Shown one piece after another: positions 61,620-64,000 of a stretch of DNA of 64,000 nt (position 1 is the first letter of the stretch; each line of letters opens with the position of its first letter). The DNA comes from an uncultured Bacilli bacterium. GTDB lineage: Bacteria; Bacillota_I; Bacilli_A; RF39; UBA660. The translations under genes and the position numbers were made by a program. The stretch is from positions 62,001 to 126,000 of the forward strand of contig CAJTZW010000002.1 in the NCBI GenBank assembly GCA_910584305.1, given 5' to 3'. A model generated the notes under the pieces. The model saw only the letters and a list, made by a program, of their open reading frames with translations, searched no databases and had not been told where the DNA came from.

Positions 61620-62648
61620 TCAATGTGTCATGTGAATTTGTTCTTTAATTTTCAGTAAAATTTCATCATCTACTATATCGTTTACCTTGAGTACAACGGC
61701 ATATACTAAATAGTATTCTCGTAGATAGACTTCTTTTATAGTACTGTCATCAAGATTGGTAAAGTCGCTTAGAAAATTTTTAAGTCCATAAATTTGTTCT
61801 AGTAGCTTATTTCCCTTTGCCGTTCTCTTAATTTTCCCATATTTTATAAATAGAATTAATCTAACAATAAAGATAATTGGTTCAAATGAGAATATGCATA
61901 AAATTATAACCATAGTAATTCCAAGTATCATTTCTAACATAGTGGAAGATGAGTTTCCTATTACAAGGGTCGACAAAGCTAACAAACATACTAGAAGAAG
62001 TGGCAAAATTATTAAAGTAGAAAATAACTGTATAATATCCTTTTTTGTCATTGTATATTGAATATATTTGTCAGCCACCATTTCTTTCGTAACCGCATTT
62101 TTATATTCACTAAGCTTATTTGTATTTTTAAAATCTGATGTAACTAGATTCAATAGTATTTTATCAGAATTTTTTAAAGAATCATCACTTTTACCTGTTA
62201 CAATGAATTTCCCATTTTGTTCTTCTATATATCCATCTAATTGTAACTTTAATAAATGAGCGGGCACATCTCTATCAATATCTATAGTAAAATCTACTAG
62301 GTACGATACAACACTTGGAGATATTTGTTTTAAATCCTCTCTAAAATATTTTAAATCGAATTTAGGGTGTTCTTCATTCTTGCGAATTGTTCTGGTATGT
62401 ACAACACGATATATAATATATATTAAAATTGCAAGTCCAAAGGGACTAAATATAAATATAAGTATACTAAATACATAGTATGATAAAATTGGAAGTATAA
62501 TCTCCTTCATATTACTAAAATTTAAGGTTTCTATTACTATTACGTCATTACTCATCATTAAAGTCCAAGCTATAATATTAATAGAAAGAAAAGACCCTAC
62601 TACAATGCCTATATGAATCCATTTATATACTCTTTTTCTTTTATCCAT
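61620..62648 (-). CDS. DUF2207-like membrane protein
   Basis: 342 residues: membrane helix near residue 15, a second pair around 65-95 (IFIFSPFGLAILIYIIYRVV), a cytoplasmic domain with LKQISPSVVSYLVDFTIDID, two more helices (IILPLLLVCLLALSTLVIG and LEMILGITMVIILCIFSF), then LKNFLSDFTNLDDSTIKEVY and EYYLVYAVVLKV. The C-terminal pattern is that of DUF2207 proteins. ATG 62648 has GGAGGAG close upstream; the preceding in-frame ATG is possible. Likely cotranscribed with mutM. Function unknown. Confidence 0.82.
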   Translation of the reverse strand: MDKRKRVYKWIHIGIVVGSFLSINIIAWTLMMSNDVIVIETLNFSNMKEIILPILSYYVFSILIFIFSPFGLAILIYIIYRVVHTRTIRKNEEHPKFDLKYFREDLKQISPSVVSYLVDFTIDIDRDVPAHLLKLQLDGYIEEQNGKFIVTGKSDDSLKNSDKILLNLVTSDFKNTNKLSEYKNAVTKEMVADKYIQYTMTKKDIIQLFSTLIILPLLLVCLLALSTLVIGNSSSTMLEMILGITMVIILCIFSFEPIIFIVRLILFIKYGKIKRTAKGNKLLEQIYGLKNFLSDFTNLDDSTIKEVYLREYYLVYAVVLKVNDIVDDEILLKIKEQIHMTH

Positions 62649-62695
62649 ATTCTCCTCCATATATTCCTTTAAAATATTGTATCATATAATTGATA

Positions 62696-62731
62696 TAATA
62701 AAAGCAAGTTTTTGCTTGCTTTTGATTTTTT
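62696..62731. terminator. Bidirectional terminator
   Basis: Nine-base-pair stem AAAAGCAAG / CTTGCTTTT with a six-base loop and T-rich flanks, between the fusion gene and the DUF2207-like gene. Confidence 0.75.
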
Positions 62732-62775
62732 ATTAATCTCATGAATAAATTTCCTAACACTATAGGAAATAGATA

Positions 62776-64000
62776 TTAGTTCTCATATTTTATTGTCTTA
62801 ATTAATTCCTTACCTTTCTTTGGTATTTCGTCAAAGCTAATTTCTGATATCTCTTTATATATAATATTAAATAAGGAATATGGATTTTTTAATATTTCTT
62901 CCATTTGTAATTTTAATGTAGAAGGGATGGCATTCATAAAATCATCAAGATTCCTATATCCTTCATTTATATACTCTATATCTTTGCTCCTTCTTGTCGT
63001 ATGAAAAAATACAATATTTCTAATGAAGAATCTAACCATAATATCCTCTAAATCACTAACATTTGATATATCGTGTTCACCATATGTACGATATATATAT
63101 ATTAATTTCTTAAGAGATAAAGCCTTTTTTTCAGTGAATCCTTGTTGGAATAATAATTGTAATGTTATGTTGGCAATATCGCCATTAGTTGTTAAAAATC
63201 TAGACTTGTATCTAGGAAGTTTAAAGTCATTAATTAAATCCATTTCATACTTAAGAGTGCTTTCTAATGTACTACAACCATACGTTGTAACAAAATCGCT
63301 ATTACGATATGTATCTAATGGAACTAAATTAGTATCATAATAACCTCTATATCTATTTCCATTCTTATTTGTATATAATAATTCAAAAATACACATATTA
63401 GACATTCTTTTATCTAAAGAGAAATTAAGATTATCAACTTTTTTAGCATCCTCAAATGCTATATCAAATACTTCTTTTAGCAAGGATTTATTTTTTCCAC
63501 GACTTATATTTTCATTATAAACTAAACATACATCTAAATCTGAAAAATTAGATATATAACCGTATTTTTTATAAAGTGGAAAAGAACCATAGATAAAGCT
63601 CGAATTCTCATATGGGGTAATTGCTTCTAACAGCATGGAATATATATAGTCTGAAATAACTAAGTTTGGATCTAACTGTTTCTCTTTCTTTAAATATTTT
63701 AATATAGATTCAAAATGTTGTGAATTAATTACTAGTGGTGAATCATTCGTTCTTACTAATTTTTCAGTATATCCTATTAATAAAGGTTTATAATTTTGTG
63801 CTTCACAACACACATTAACAAAAGGATTTTCACCAATATTTCTAGTATGAATATGTCCATGGTAATTAATTGCATTGCTACTATTAAACTCTTTAACTAA
63901 TGCTTTAAAATTAATACCGTCACATTCATTTTCACGTAATGGATAGTGAGACAAAAATTTGTCATTAATTTTTATAGGATTGGTGAATATTCCTTCAAAG
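62776..64000 (-). CDS. Metallophosphoesterase-nucleotidyltransferase fusion (partial at right edge)
   Basis: The frame stays open past the right edge, so the N-terminus is missing. The visible start reads like the end of a calcineurin-type phosphoesterase: FEGIFTNPIKINDKFLSHYP, then NYHGHIHTRNIGENPFVNVC, with HGHIH the metal-binding motif. The rest (from about 80 visible residues on) is a Pol-beta-type nucleotidyltransferase: SSFIYGSFPLYKKYGYISNF then SDLDVCLVYN fits GS-x(n)-DxD. The C-terminal 200 residues are helical. Both activities point to nucleotide or nucleic-acid chemistry; the substrate is unknown. Confidence 0.8.
   Translation of the reverse strand, partial: FEGIFTNPIKINDKFLSHYPLRENECDGINFKALVKEFNSSNAINYHGHIHTRNIGENPFVNVCCEAQNYKPLLIGYTEKLVRTNDSPLVINSQHFESILKYLKKEKQLDPNLVISDYIYSMLLEAITPYENSSFIYGSFPLYKKYGYISNFSDLDVCLVYNENISRGKNKSLLKEVFDIAFEDAKKVDNLNFSLDKRMSNMCIFELLYTNKNGNRYRGYYDTNLVPLDTYRNSDFVTTYGCSTLESTLKYEMDLINDFKLPRYKSRFLTTNGDIANITLQLLFQQGFTEKKALSLKKLIYIYRTYGEHDISNVSDLEDIMVRFFIRNIVFFHTTRRSKDIEYINEGYRNLDDFMNAIPSTLKLQMEEILKNPYSLFNIIYKEISEISFDEIPKKGKELIKTIKYEN

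Overview
The window looks like chromosome from a low-GC (visibly AT-rich), anaerobic Gram-positive of the Firmicutes/Bacilli kind. Supporting signs are T-box riboswitches, the oxygen-sensitive class III ribonucleotide reductase nrdD/nrdG, a SufU-type Fe-S scaffold, GatCAB with a non-discriminating-type AspRS, SpoVS, YjcZ-like microproteins, and purine-rich Shine-Dalgarno sites before almost every gene. I cannot name the species. No rRNA, CRISPR array, insertion sequence or prophage is visible.

Layout. 1-7 kb: nrdDG divergent from a Crp/Fnr-type regulator across a symmetric operator, then an acyltransferase, an iron alcohol dehydrogenase and a RelB/RelE-type toxin-antitoxin pair with phased operators. 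7-16 kb: a cell-wall group (ftsW, a decayed gene, mraY, a SpoVD/FtsI-type PBP with a PASTA domain) and mutS. 16-24 kb: an M23 lysin-like protein, tRNA-Glu and tRNA-Asn, and an asparagine T-box operon (small ORF-gatC-gatA-gatB-aspS), then dapF and an HTH-CYTH fusion. 25-34 kb: DUF4177-dinD, tRNA-Ile, two YjcZ-like microproteins, a PrsA-like foldase, a kinase-like protein, a deoxyinosine glycosylase with recX, a membrane glycosyltransferase, rpoZ and pdp. 34-41 kb: a divergent pair of XRE regulators, a short SSB, a nucleotide clean-up group (Nudix, nucleoside hydrolase, HAD, HD) and a partial suf cluster (sufU, a split gene, an unknown gene, sufB), followed by spoVS. 41-52 kb: mostly uncharacterised envelope genes plus trmB. 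52-64 kb: leuS with a leucine T-box, an Rpn-type nuclease, a GH31 glucosidase with pyruvate kinase, mutM, and a phosphoesterase-nucleotidyltransferase fusion running off the right edge.

Three things stand out. (1) LeuRS carries a complete Nudix hydrolase domain, with an intact Nudix box, inside its CP1 editing domain. (2) A ten-G tract sits between a consensus -35 and an extended -10 ahead of a surface-protein operon, the geometry of a phase-variable promoter; a seven-G tract splits a second gene (40216-40642) that would be repaired by losing one G. Such tracts are conspicuous in DNA this AT-rich. (3) Two neighbouring membrane-anchored proteins share an exact 65-bp repeat encoding their anchor and linker.

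Together the genes show an organism that makes deoxynucleotides anaerobically, probably makes Asn-tRNA by transamidation under tRNA-Asn control, salvages nucleosides, and has an unusually large set of unexplained surface proteins.
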